From Autumnicola lenta (GTDB taxonomy: Bacteria > Bacteroidota > Bacteroidia > Flavobacteriales > Flavobacteriaceae): a stretch of 64,000 nt of DNA. Below are positions 8,291-16,303 of this stretch, piece by piece. Each line of letters starts with the position of its first letter. Position 1 is the stretch's first letter. The translations under genes and the position numbers were made by a program. The notes under the pieces are model-generated. The model had not been told where the DNA came from. It saw only the letters and a list, made by a program, of their open reading frames with translations, and made no database searches. The DNA lies in NCBI RefSeq assembly GCF_031846515.1, contig NZ_JAVRHO010000010.1:1-64000 (forward strand). The letters are read 5' to 3'.

Positions 8291-8379
8291 GGCAGACAAA
8301 AATATTTCGACTGTGTTTGATACAACCGTTTTTTATGTTGTGTTTTCTTAATAGTTCACCTCCTTCAGGTGCATCCTGA

Positions 8380-8398
8380 TATTTGCCAATTTTCGACC
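8380..8398 (-). repeat. dispersed AAAATTG(C/G)CA motif, copy 1
   Basis: Minus strand reads GGTCGAAAATTGGCAAATA, matching the nine-copy intergenic motif described in the findings. Confidence 0.5.
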
Positions 8399-8540
8399 TC
8401 CCCTTAAACTCTTACCAAGACCGGATTCTAAAATTAAGAAGTGTTGCACCAAAAAAAATGTTAAGCGGTACTAAGTCTTTTTTAAAACCCTTGTTCAGGA
8501 TTCAGGAGCTTCAGTTTACACGATTTAGAAGCTAATTGAA

Positions 8541-8548
8541 TACCTTTG
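8541..8548 (+). promoter_or_regulatory. -7 promoter box TACCTTTG
   Basis: Perfect Bacteroidetes -7 consensus TAnnTTTG only five bases before the ATG at 8553, so the transcript would start at or almost at the start codon (leaderless). Confidence 0.6.
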
Positions 8549-8552
8549 CGGT

Positions 8553-9239
8553 ATGGAGTCAACGTTAAAAATCGGGCATCGCGGTGCAAAAGGCCATTTA
8601 GCCGAAAATACTTTGGAAAGTATCCGGGTAGCGCTGGATTTTGGAGTGGATATGATTGAAATTGATGTGCATAAATGCGCTTCTGGAGAAATTCTGGTAA
8701 TTCACGATTTCACGCTGGACCGCACTACCAACGGCAGTGGAGAAATTGCCAGTAAAGACTGGGAAATGCTGAAAGAGTTGAAAGTTGGTGGAGCTTACAA
8801 AATCCCGTTGCTTACTGAAGTGCTGGATCTAATTGAAGGTAAATGTGCGATAAATATTGAATTGAAAGGTTCAAACACGGCCAAAGCTACCTGTAAGGTT
8901 GTTCAGGATTATGTTGAAAACCGGAACTGGAAGTATTCGGACTTTATAGTATCCAGTTTCCAGGTAAATGAGCTTTTTAAAGCCAGGAAATTCAGCAAAA
9001 AAATTCCGATTGGGGTTTTAAGTAAAGCGAGTGTTTCTGAAGCTATAAAAAGGGGAAAAGACCTGGAGGCAGTCGCAATACATCCTTCTATAGGAATTGT
9101 GACGAAAGATAATGTGCAGCAAACCAAAGAGGCGGGTTTTAAAGTGATTGTCTGGACGGTAAACGAACCCGATGCTATTGCGAGAATGAAGGAATTTGGC
9201 GTAAGCGGAATTATTTCTGATTATCCTGATAGGCTTTAG
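8553..9239 (+). CDS. glycerophosphodiester phosphodiesterase
   Basis: A 228-residue GDPD-family TIM barrel, cytoplasmic (no signal peptide). It hydrolyses glycerophosphodiesters to glycerol-3-phosphate and an alcohol. Catalytic and metal residues are visible: H9-R10 in GHRGAKGHLAENT, E36 and D38 in MIEIDVH, H51 in VIHDFTLDRTTNG, and the late KVIVWTVNEPD and GVSGIISDYPDRL blocks that close the barrel. Length fits the short bacterial UgpQ-like form. It sits behind a very close -7 box and is followed by heptamer repeats. Confidence 0.9.
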   Translation: MESTLKIGHRGAKGHLAENTLESIRVALDFGVDMIEIDVHKCASGEILVIHDFTLDRTTNGSGEIASKDWEMLKELKVGGAYKIPLLTEVLDLIEGKCAINIELKGSNTAKATCKVVQDYVENRNWKYSDFIVSSFQVNELFKARKFSKKIPIGVLSKASVSEAIKRGKDLEAVAIHPSIGIVTKDNVQQTKEAGFKVIVWTVNEPDAIARMKEFGVSGIISDYPDRL

Positions 9240-9244
9240 TTTGA

Positions 9245-9276
9245 AGTGGAGAGTGGAGAGTGGAGAGTGGAGAGTG
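9245..9276 (+). repeat. AGTGGAG heptamer tandem repeat
   Basis: Four full copies of AGTGGAG plus AGTG, directly after the stop codon of the GDPD gene. A second, unrelated heptamer array lies 100 bases downstream. Confidence 0.85.
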
Positions 9277-9375
9277 AATAGTTTGAAAATGAAAGAGAAA
9301 AGAGGAAAGATTTCGGGAGAATGTGGACAACTTTTTTGATTATGATTTGTGAACCTATCGCGAGCACCCGAAATT

Positions 9376-9480
9376 CTGATAACTGATAACTGATAACTGA
9401 TAACTGATAACTGATAACTGATAACTGATAACTGATAACTGATAACTGATAACTGATAACTGATAACTGATAACTGATAA
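9376..9480 (+). repeat. CTGATAA heptamer tandem repeat, 15 copies
   Basis: Exactly 15 perfect copies of CTGATAA (105 bases). The last A of the array is the first base of the ATG of the next gene (9480-9482). Read on the minus strand it forms an open repeat (VISYQLS), which is an artefact. Such arrays vary in copy number by slippage, so it may be polymorphic between strains. Confidence 0.95.
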
Positions 9481-10688
9481 TGCAGTATGATATTTTAATA
9501 ATTGGAGGAGGGGCCGCGGGTTTTTTTGCGGCTATAAATGCTGCAGAGATGGATCCCGGGGCGAAAATTGCCATTTTGGAACGTGGGAAAGAAGTACTTT
9601 CTAAAGTACGGATTTCCGGCGGTGGCCGTTGCAATGTTACCCACGCCGAATTTCTTCCGAAGGAGCTGGTAAAAAATTATCCGCGGGGAGAAAAGGAACT
9701 GCGGGGTCCTTTTCATCAGTTTATGACCGGGGATACCATCGCCTGGTTCGAAGAACGAAATATTGAGCTTAAAATAGAGGAAGACGGGAGGATGTTTCCG
9801 GTTTCAGATACTTCAGAAACGATTATCAACTGTTTTTTATCAGAAGCGGAGGGGCTCAAGATTCAGGTTCGTAAAAGTGAAGCTGTAAAAACGCTGCACT
9901 GGAAAGATTCGCACTGGGAGGTCGGCACCCAAAAAAGCACATTATCGGCCTCTAAAATTTTAATTGCCACAGGGAGTAATCCTAAAATCTGGAAACTTCT
10001 GGAAAAACTTGGCCATAGTATTTCCGCGGCGGTTCCGTCGCTTTTCACCTTCAATATAAAAGACAATCGAATTGCGGATCTTCCTGGCATCTCCACTCAT
10101 GCCGAAGTTAAAGTGCAGGGAGAAAAACTTCAGGATGAAGGCCCGGTTTTGATTACCCACTGGGGATTAAGCGGACCCGCAATTTTACGATTATCGGCCT
10201 GGGGTGCACGCGAGCTTCATGACCTGGATTACAATTTTAATGTTGAGGTAAACTGGTTACCGGGATTTTCTTCCGAAGAAATTCTGGAGCAATTGAAGGT
10301 CCTTAAATTCGAATTGGCTAAGCAACAGGTGTTCAAAAAGGCACAATTTGAACTTCCAAAGCGATTGTGGCAAAATCTGGTAACTGCATCTAAAATTGAA
10401 GGTAATATCACGTGGGCAGATCTTAATAAAGATGAGCTCCTTCGACTTGCGCAGCAGCTCACCGCAGCTGTTTTTCAGGTAAATGGCAAAAGTACTTTTA
10501 AAGAGGAATTTGTAACTGCCGGCGGGATCGACCTTAAAGAAGTAAATTTTAAAACTTTTGAGAGCAGGATTCAAAATAACCTGTTTTTTGCAGGCGAAGT
10601 TTTAAATATTGATGCGGTTACAGGAGGGTTTAATTTTCAGAACGCGTGGACGGGCGGTTATCTTGCTGCCAAAGCGATGACTTCTTAA
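9480..10688 (+). CDS. HI0933/BaiN-type flavoprotein (NAD(P)/FAD oxidoreductase)
   Basis: A 402-residue flavoprotein of the HI0933/YhiN family. The FAD-binding Rossmann motif is at the very start (DILIIGGGAAGFFAA), followed by SKVRISGGGRCNVTH, the ILIATGSNPKIW block, ALITHWGLSGPAIL-like block in the middle and the C-terminal VTAGGIDLKEV and GEVLNIDAVTGGFNFQ motifs that complete the FAD site. The ATG at 9480 is the only usable start: an in-frame TAA from the repeat array lies three codons upstream. There is no Shine-Dalgarno, and the whole initiation region is CTGATAA repeat. Family members include BaiN, but most have no known substrate. Convergent with the TspO gene, overlapping it by 4 bases. 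Confidence 0.9.
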   Translation: MQYDILIIGGGAAGFFAAINAAEMDPGAKIAILERGKEVLSKVRISGGGRCNVTHAEFLPKELVKNYPRGEKELRGPFHQFMTGDTIAWFEERNIELKIEEDGRMFPVSDTSETIINCFLSEAEGLKIQVRKSEAVKTLHWKDSHWEVGTQKSTLSASKILIATGSNPKIWKLLEKLGHSISAAVPSLFTFNIKDNRIADLPGISTHAEVKVQGEKLQDEGPVLITHWGLSGPAILRLSAWGARELHDLDYNFNVEVNWLPGFSSEEILEQLKVLKFELAKQQVFKKAQFELPKRLWQNLVTASKIEGNITWADLNKDELLRLAQQLTAAVFQVNGKSTFKEEFVTAGGIDLKEVNFKTFESRIQNNLFFAGEVLNIDAVTGGFNFQNAWTGGYLAAKAMTS

Positions 10689-11167
10689 AGATAATTAAGA
10701 CGCCAGATTTCAAAATTTATTATTGCTGTAAATAAGACCCATACCGCGTATGGAACCAGTAGGTAGGCTGCGCGATCGCTTATAATTTTAAACCACTTTA
10801 TGGTGATAATTAAAAGGATAAAAAGTGCAATAATGTCCAGCAAAGCCCAGAAAGGCCTGTGCAGCCCGAAGAATAAAATCGACCAGAAGGCATTCAGCAA
10901 TAATTGAAATCCAAAATGATAAAGTGCAACTTTTACCCATTTATGGTAGAAGCCTTTATGCCATACAATCCCTGCAGCAATGCCCATAATGGGGTACATA
11001 AGTAACCAGACAGGGCCAAAAATCCATTCCGGCAAATTAAAAAGTGGCTTGTCCAGCTGCGGGTACCAATCTGTATAACCGGTTTGCATCGCCAGCGAAG
11101 CTATAAACCCGAAAAGCAGGCAAATACCTACGGATATAGAACTTCGTATAATTAAATTGCGGCTCAT
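10685..11167 (-). CDS. TspO/MBR family protein
   Basis: A 160-residue protein with five predicted membrane helices, the size of bacterial TspO (tryptophan-rich sensory protein, a tetrapyrrole and cholesterol-binding relative of the mitochondrial benzodiazepine receptor). Family signs are YPQLDKPLFNLPEWIFGPVW, the LMYPIMGIAAGIVW helix, NAFWSILFFGLHRPFWALLD and the closing VPYAVWVLFTAIINFEIW with Trp and Asn in the expected places. It is divergent from mvaD. Porphyrin or redox sensing is the family role; nothing here fixes the ligand. Confidence 0.9.
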   Translation of the reverse strand: MSRNLIIRSSISVGICLLFGFIASLAMQTGYTDWYPQLDKPLFNLPEWIFGPVWLLMYPIMGIAAGIVWHKGFYHKWVKVALYHFGFQLLLNAFWSILFFGLHRPFWALLDIIALFILLIITIKWFKIISDRAAYLLVPYAVWVLFTAIINFEIWRLNYL

Positions 11168-11238
11168 TTGGATTGGTTTGCCTACTAAAATAGAAATTTA
11201 TTTGATTTTCTTCTTCATCCCTGGCTAACATAAAACAT

Positions 11239-11246
11239 TATATTTG
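11239..11246 (+). promoter_or_regulatory. -7 promoter box TATATTTG of the mevalonate operon
   Basis: Perfect TAnnTTTG box 14 bases before the mvaD ATG. It would give a leader of about 10 bases and is the likely promoter of the whole coupled operon. Confidence 0.6.
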
Positions 11247-11260
11247 TTAAAATTTTCAAG

Positions 11261-12343
11261 ATGACGGAAAAGGATTTTATTCCGAAAAGATATTCAGAAA
11301 GCATGGAGCATGGAAGCGTTTCGTGGGAAGCTCCAAGTAACATTGCATTGGTGAAGTACTGGGGTAAAAAGGAGCATCAAATTCCCGCAAATCCATCGGT
11401 AAGTTTTACGCTGAAGAATTGCAGGACAATTACCAGGCTTGATTTTTCTAAAAAAGAAAATCAGTCCGACTTTGATTTTGAGATTTATTTTGAAGGAAAT
11501 AAAAAGGAAGATTTTAAACCGAAAATAAAGACTTTCTTTGAAAGGATAGTGCAATACGTTCCTTTTTTGAAAGAGTACAAATTCGAAATTCATTCAGAAA
11601 ATACCTTTCCTCACAGTAGTGGCATCGCTTCTTCGGCCAGCGGAATGAGCGCGCTGGCGCTTTGCGTTATGAGCCTCGAGAAAAAACTCAATCCGGAAAT
11701 GAGAGAAGGCTTTTTCAGAAAAAAGGCTTCATTTTTGGCAAGGTTGGGATCGGGGAGTGCCTGCAGGAGTATTGAGGGCGATTTGGTGGTTTGGGGTAAG
11801 CATCAGGAAACCCGGGGGAGCAGTGATTTGTTCGGAATAAAATATCCTGATGAGGTTCACGAAAACTTTAAAAATTATCAGGACACCATTCTGTTGGTTG
11901 ATAAGGGTACAAAGGAAGTGAGTAGTAGTGTAGGGCATAATCTAATGCACAATCATCCTTTTGCTGAAGCCAGATTTGCGCAGGCTCATGAGAACCTTGC
12001 CAAACTGAAGCCGGTTTTTGCTGAAGGTGATCTTGAAAAGTTTATTGAAATTGTGGAAAACGAAGCACTTACGTTACATTCTATGATGATGAGTAGCCGC
12101 CCTTATTTTATCCTTATGAAACCAAATACGCTGGAGATTATCAACAAGATTTGGAGCTTCAGAAAAAGGACAGAATTGCCCGTTTGTTTTACGCTGGATG
12201 CCGGTGCAAACGTACATGTGCTCTATCCTGAAAAAGATAAAGTAAAAGTTTTAGAATTCATTAAGAATGAGTTGGTTGCGTATTGTGAAAATGGGCACTA
12301 TATTTGCGATTCGGTAGGGGACGGAGCTTTGAAGCTGAAGTGA
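11261..12343 (+). CDS. mvaD: diphosphomevalonate decarboxylase
   Basis: A 360-residue GHMP-fold enzyme that decarboxylates mevalonate diphosphate to isopentenyl diphosphate using ATP. Signature pieces are APSNIALVKYWGK near the N-terminus, NPSVSFTL, the phosphate-binding loop HSSGIASSASGMSALAL and the GSGSACRSIEGDLVVWGK block with its downstream VSSSVGHNLM. The C-terminal FTLDAGANVHVLY motif also fits. It opens the isoprenoid operon and its TGA shares bases with the ATG of the DUF4160 gene (TGATG), so the next gene is coupled to it. The catalytic-base Asp is expected in the C-terminal block (LDAGANVHV). Confidence 0.93.
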   Translation: MTEKDFIPKRYSESMEHGSVSWEAPSNIALVKYWGKKEHQIPANPSVSFTLKNCRTITRLDFSKKENQSDFDFEIYFEGNKKEDFKPKIKTFFERIVQYVPFLKEYKFEIHSENTFPHSSGIASSASGMSALALCVMSLEKKLNPEMREGFFRKKASFLARLGSGSACRSIEGDLVVWGKHQETRGSSDLFGIKYPDEVHENFKNYQDTILLVDKGTKEVSSSVGHNLMHNHPFAEARFAQAHENLAKLKPVFAEGDLEKFIEIVENEALTLHSMMMSSRPYFILMKPNTLEIINKIWSFRKRTELPVCFTLDAGANVHVLYPEKDKVKVLEFIKNELVAYCENGHYICDSVGDGALKLK

Positions 12344-12576
12344 TGCCTACAGTTCTAAGACAAAACGGATTCAGGTTTTTCTTTTACTCTAATGAGCATT
12401 TGCCAAAACATGTGCATGTTGAAGGTAAAGGAGGAGAGGTGAAAATTGAATTAGAATCATTAACTTTAATTAATGCTTTTAATCTGAAAAAGAAGGACGT
12501 AAGAATTATATTGCAGATTGTAAATGAACAAAGGTTTTTCTTTTTAAAGAAATGGGATGAATTTTATGAGCAATGA
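12343..12576 (+). CDS. DUF4160 protein
   Basis: A 77-residue protein of the DUF4160 family (MPTVLRQNGFRFFFYSNEH, then the core LPKHVHVEGKGGEVKIELE with its conserved histidines). DUF4160 genes typically sit beside DUF2442 genes, as here, in an arrangement resembling a toxin-antitoxin module, although the function has not been proven as far as I know. The open frame reaches back to 12304, but the ATG at 12343 overlaps the mvaD stop and gives the family start. It ends with an ATGA overlap into the DUF2442 gene. Confidence 0.85.
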   Translation: MPTVLRQNGFRFFFYSNEHLPKHVHVEGKGGEVKIELESLTLINAFNLKKKDVRIILQIVNEQRFFFLKKWDEFYEQ

Positions 12577-12836
12577 ATAAAGTTTTAGATTCAAATATAA
12601 AAATCAATAAAGTTTTCTTTAGGGAAGAAAAAGTTTTCTTTGTTTTGGAAGACGGTAGAGAAATTGGCACTCCGCTTAGCTGGTATCCCAAACTTGATAA
12701 TGCTACGGAGGCCGAACGATTAGATTTCTCGATATCCCCCGCAGGTTACGGGGTACATTGGGAGGCTCTTGATGAAGACCTTTCGGCTTATGGAATGCTT
12801 TATTACGGGGAAGAATCAAATACACAACTTAAATGA
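12573..12836 (+). CDS. DUF2442 protein
   Basis: An 87-residue DUF2442 protein. It has the family strands KVFFREEKVFFVLEDGREIG, the PLSWYPKLDNATEAER core and the C-terminal GYGVHWEALDEDLSAYGML. Related short versions act as DNA-binding antitoxin-like partners in databases, but the job here is unknown. It overlaps DUF4160 by ATGA at its start and the mevalonate kinase gene by ATGA at its end, so it is locked into the operon. Confidence 0.85.
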   Translation: MNKVLDSNIKINKVFFREEKVFFVLEDGREIGTPLSWYPKLDNATEAERLDFSISPAGYGVHWEALDEDLSAYGMLYYGEESNTQLK

Positions 12837-13771
12837 AAGGACCTTTATTTTATTCGAAAATTTTACTCTTTGGGGAGTACGGGATCATCAAAGATTCCAA
12901 GGGTTTGTCTATTCCCTATAATTTTTATAATGGGGCCTTAAAAGTTTCTGAAGATCCTTCTGAAGCAGCTAAGAAATCTAACAACAATTTAAAGAATTTT
13001 GCCGGCTATTTAAAAACGCTGGAGGAGAAGCTTCCTGAACTTGTTCATTTTGATCTAGATAGTCTAAATGCAGATATAGAAAAAGGAATGTACTTTGATT
13101 CCAGTATTCCGCAGGGTTACGGAGTTGGTAGTAGCGGCGCCCTTGTTGCCGCGATCTATGATAAGTATGCGACAGATAAAATTACCGTTCTTGAAAATTT
13201 AACCCGCGATAAGCTTTTAAAACTAAAGAAGATTTTTGGCGAAATGGAATCCTTTTTTCACGGAAAATCTTCAGGACTGGATCCTTTAAATTCTTACTTG
13301 AGTATTCCTATTCTAATTAATTCAAAGGATAACATCGAGCCGGCAGGAATTCCTTCTCAAACCGAAAAAGGAACAGGTGCCGTTTTCTTATTGGATAGTG
13401 GTATTACAGGTGAGACCGGACCTATGGTGAGTATTTTTATGGAAAACATGAAGCAGGAGCCTTTCAGGAAAATGCTAAAAAATCAGTTTGTAAAGCATAC
13501 AGATGCTTGTGTAGAAGATTTCTTAAAGGGCGATGTGAAATCACTTTTCACGAATGTTAAAAGTCTTTCTAACGTTGTTCTGGATAACTTCAAGCCAATG
13601 ATTCCGGCTAAGTTTCACAAAATCTGGAAACGCGGAATTGATACTAACGATTATTATCTCAAACTTTGTGGTTCTGGGGGCGGCGGTTATATTCTCGGTT
13701 TTACAGAAGACATAGAAAAAGCTAAAAAGGCTTTAAAAGGTTATAATTTAGAAGTGGTTTATAACTTCTAA
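12833..13771 (+). CDS. mevalonate kinase (GHMP kinase)
   Basis: A 312-residue GHMP kinase. Motif 1 is SKILLFGEYGII, the ATP loop is PQGYGVGSSGALVAAI (about residues 94-109), the substrate-side acidic motif is GKSSGLDPLNSYLS and motif 3 is LCGSGGGGYILGFTED near the C-terminus. Its position between mvaD and a prenyltransferase gene makes mevalonate 5-phosphorylation the best role; phosphomevalonate kinase is the alternative and cannot be excluded by reading alone. Start overlaps DUF2442 by four bases. Confidence 0.85.
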   Translation: MKGPLFYSKILLFGEYGIIKDSKGLSIPYNFYNGALKVSEDPSEAAKKSNNNLKNFAGYLKTLEEKLPELVHFDLDSLNADIEKGMYFDSSIPQGYGVGSSGALVAAIYDKYATDKITVLENLTRDKLLKLKKIFGEMESFFHGKSSGLDPLNSYLSIPILINSKDNIEPAGIPSQTEKGTGAVFLLDSGITGETGPMVSIFMENMKQEPFRKMLKNQFVKHTDACVEDFLKGDVKSLFTNVKSLSNVVLDNFKPMIPAKFHKIWKRGIDTNDYYLKLCGSGGGGYILGFTEDIEKAKKALKGYNLEVVYNF

Positions 13772-13783
13772 AACTTCAGTTAC

Positions 13784-14689
13784 ATGGCGGCCTTAATGAA
13801 CAAACGCTTTTTATTGAAGCTACTAAGTTTGTTCTCGGTAGTACGCGGTTATAACATCCTAATTGTTATAATTGCTCAGTATCTTACTTCAGCATTTATT
13901 CTTGCACCAGAGCTTCCTTTGCGGGATATACTTTTTGATGATAACTTGTTCTTTTTGATCCTTTCGACAGCAACCGTTATTGCTTCAGGTTATATCATTA
14001 ATAATTTTTATGACAGTGAAAAGGATCTTATAAACCGGCCAAAAAAGACAATGTTAGATCGCGTTGTGAGTCAGCGTACAAAGCTTTCGGTTTATTTTAT
14101 TCTTAATTTTGCGGCAATTTTTTTTGCCAGTTATGTCTCTTTCCGGGCAGTGGTTTTCTTCTCACTTTATATTTTCGTGATTTGGTTCTATTCCCACCGT
14201 CTCAAGAAGATTCTATTTGTGGGAAACCTGGTAGCTTCCATTCTTTCTATTACTCCATTTTTCGCCATTTTCATCTATTACAAAAATTTTGAAACTGTCA
14301 TTTTTATTCACGCTACTTTTCTTTATTTAATGATTGTAATGCGGGAATTGGTTAAAGACCTGGAAAATATGCCGGGTGATATGGCTCAGAATTATCGTAC
14401 TATTCCTCTGGTGTATGGTGAAAAATGGAGCAAATTTTTCCTGGCAATCCTTACTTTTCTCGCCCTTATTCCCATTCTGCTTTTAACCACCACGTTCGAA
14501 ACGGGCTATATGGATTATTATTTCTATGTCTCTTTCTTTTTTTTAACCCTGTTTTTGTTGATTCTCTACTTCAGCAAAGCGAAATGGCAATATCTGCTAC
14601 TGCATAATATTCTTAAACTCATAATTGTGGTCGGTGTTTTCAGTATTCTTCTAATAGATATGGATGAGGTTCTTAACAGGGTCTTTTAA
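13784..14689 (+). CDS. UbiA-family prenyltransferase (GGGP synthase-type annotation)
   Basis: A 301-residue protein with eight to nine membrane helices of the UbiA superfamily, which attaches polyprenyl chains to acceptors at the membrane. The first Asp-rich motif is INNFYDSEKDLINRPKK and the second is VMRELVKDLENMPGDMAQ, both needed to hold Mg and diphosphate. In flavobacteria this gene in the mevalonate operon is commonly labelled geranylgeranylglycerol-phosphate geranylgeranyltransferase, after the archaeal lipid enzyme, but the acceptor is not established by sequence. It follows mevalonate kinase by 12 bases. Confidence 0.8.
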   Translation: MAALMNKRFLLKLLSLFSVVRGYNILIVIIAQYLTSAFILAPELPLRDILFDDNLFFLILSTATVIASGYIINNFYDSEKDLINRPKKTMLDRVVSQRTKLSVYFILNFAAIFFASYVSFRAVVFFSLYIFVIWFYSHRLKKILFVGNLVASILSITPFFAIFIYYKNFETVIFIHATFLYLMIVMRELVKDLENMPGDMAQNYRTIPLVYGEKWSKFFLAILTFLALIPILLLTTTFETGYMDYYFYVSFFFLTLFLLILYFSKAKWQYLLLHNILKLIIVVGVFSILLIDMDEVLNRVF

Positions 14690-14768
14690 AAATTTCTTCG
14701 GAAGAGATTCAGAAAACTTTACATTAAAAACTTTTAGGAATAACTTAGTTAACTCACAATCTAACCAG

Positions 14769-14776
14769 TATCTTTG
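14769..14776 (+). promoter_or_regulatory. -7 promoter box TATCTTTG
   Basis: Perfect TAnnTTTG box 14 bases before the ATG of the pseudouridine synthase gene, giving it its own promoter apart from the mevalonate operon. Confidence 0.6.
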
Positions 14777-14790
14777 CAAAAAATATCAGT

Positions 14791-15642
14791 ATGAGCAGGA
14801 ACGACAAATCTTCAGGAGGAAAAATCAGTGGAAGACAAGGTGGTGGCGAACGTAAGAAATCATATTCCAGGGGAAATGCTCCCGTTAAAAAAAGTGCAGA
14901 CGCGAAAGAAAAGTCAAAATCTTCTTCAGCTTCTGATGGAATCCGTCTGAATAAATACATCGCTAATGCTGGAGTCTGCTCAAGACGTGATGCTGATATT
15001 TATATTTCTTCCGGAAATGTGACGGTAAATGGTAAAACCGTAACAGAAATGGGTTATAAGGTTCAGCTGAATGATGATGTGAAGTTTGACGGCCGCAGTT
15101 TAAACCCTGAAAAACCTGAATACTTTCTACTGAATAAACCAAAAGGCTTTTTTACTACCGGAAGCGTGGTAAAGGGAGGCCGTACCGTAATGGATATTAT
15201 GGGTAAAGCTTCTAAATCCAAACTGGATCCTGTAGGAAAACTGGATACGCAGGCCATGGGACTTTTGTTATTCACCAACGACGGCACATTGGCTAAAAGC
15301 CTTGCAAAACCAAAGAACGGAATCAGGCAGATATATCATTTAGAACTAAATAAAGTTCTTAGCCAGGAAGACCTGGAGAAAATAAGAGAAGGTGTTTTTG
15401 TAGATAAGACCAGACTTACTGTGCAGGATGTGAGTTATGTCACCGACAGGCCCAAGAATGAAGTTGGCCTCGAAATTAAAAGTATAAAGCCACATATTGT
15501 TCAGAAGTTATTTAAAACCCTTGGCTACGAAATTGTGAAAATGGACAGGGTGGTATACGGCGGACTTACAAAAAAGGATCTGCCAAGAGGACACTATCGT
15601 TCCCTTACACAGCAGGAATTAATCAACCTGAAAAACCTTTAA
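14791..15642 (+). CDS. pseudouridine synthase, RsuA/RluB family
   Basis: A 283-residue rRNA pseudouridine synthase. After a basic disordered N-terminus (about 1-48, rich in Ser, Lys and Gly) comes an S4 RNA-binding domain (IRLNKYIANAGVCSRRDAD) and then the catalytic domain (LLNKPKGFFTTG) with the nucleophile D152 in GKLDTQAMGLLLFTND. The C-terminal MDRVVYGGLTKKDLPRGHYR block is typical of RsuA/RluB/RluE-type enzymes. The target position (23S or 16S rRNA) cannot be set from sequence. The GRLD motif is GKLD here, a common variant in the phylum. Confidence 0.9.
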   Translation: MSRNDKSSGGKISGRQGGGERKKSYSRGNAPVKKSADAKEKSKSSSASDGIRLNKYIANAGVCSRRDADIYISSGNVTVNGKTVTEMGYKVQLNDDVKFDGRSLNPEKPEYFLLNKPKGFFTTGSVVKGGRTVMDIMGKASKSKLDPVGKLDTQAMGLLLFTNDGTLAKSLAKPKNGIRQIYHLELNKVLSQEDLEKIREGVFVDKTRLTVQDVSYVTDRPKNEVGLEIKSIKPHIVQKLFKTLGYEIVKMDRVVYGGLTKKDLPRGHYRSLTQQELINLKNL

Positions 15643-15655
15643 AGGAACTTCTGTA

Positions 15656-15678
15656 GGACGAAAATTGGCATTTTTGCT
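15656..15678 (+). repeat. dispersed AAAATTG(C/G)CA motif, copy 2
   Basis: Reads GACGAAAATTGGCATTTTTG just after the pseudouridine synthase gene. Confidence 0.5.
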
Positions 15679-15850
15679 GTATCATTATAAATTTTGAATT
15701 TTAAATTCTAAATTGTTTAAAATCAAAAAAGTGTTGACCCTCTAAATCTTAAGTTTTCACTCATGAGAAGTTCCGGTTGGAAGGTTAAGATTGCGTTTCT
15801 CTCTAATATTGATTAGAAGCATCTAATTTTTAGGTTTAAAATGGTAATCC

Positions 15851-15874
15851 AACCGATAATTGCCGTTTTTAAGG
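15851..15874 (+). repeat. dispersed AAAATTG(C/G)CA motif, copy 3
   Basis: Reads AACCGATAATTGCCGTTTTT, with GATAATT in place of GAAAATT. Confidence 0.45.
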
Positions 15875-15953
15875 TGTCATTCAAATTTTAAAATTCAGAA
15901 TTTAGAATAATTTTCCAGTTCTTCAGGATTGTTTATATCCTCAAAACATAACA

Positions 15954-15976
15954 AGCCGATAATTGCCATTTTTCAG
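15954..15976 (+). repeat. dispersed AAAATTG(C/G)CA motif, copy 4
   Basis: Reads AGCCGATAATTGCCATTTTT, about 80 bases after copy 3. Confidence 0.5.
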
Positions 15977-16303
15977 TCATGGCTCTGGATATTGCTACGG
16001 AAAATTATTATAATGATTAGCGGTAAAAATTTCTCTCTTATAATAAATTACTTTTTATACATTTGCATCAGTTTTATTTCAACAAAAAAGCTAAAACTAC
16101 TGATGACCAATATTTTAAAGGGTTGAATAAGATTTTTTTTCATCCCGAAAAAATACATTCCACGTATTGCAGCCGGTTTCCCGCAGAGCGGAAAGCTATG
16201 ACTGCTGTTCCCTCAGTTTTTCTTAACAATAATTTATAAATCAAATTTCCTGATAGTATAAATTAATACCTAATTTCTCTTTTTTTAAAATTAAATCAAA
16301 CCA

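Larger units (their letters stand above)
8236..8552. other. divergent intergenic region with two repeat copies
   Basis: About 317 bases between divergent genes. It holds a CCTGAGCTTGTCGAAGG repeat (8274-8290), one copy of the dispersed AAAATTG motif (8380-8398), a small inverted repeat CACCT/AGGTG (8357-8371) and the -7 box of the GDPD gene (8541-8548). No gene is seen. Confidence 0.6.
15643..16303. other. 661-base intergenic region with three copies of the dispersed motif
   Basis: No gene is convincing here. It holds three of the nine dispersed AAAATTG-type motifs (15656, 15851, 15954) and AT-rich inverted segments such as AATTTTGAATTTTAAATTC. The 5' leader of the arginine decarboxylase gene is inside it. 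Confidence 0.55.

Noticed and set aside
9236..9634. Minus-strand open frame through the CTGATAA array (VISYQLS repeats)
   Set aside because: It is a simple translation of the heptamer repeat joined to the antisense of the flavoprotein gene; no family or start signal supports it.
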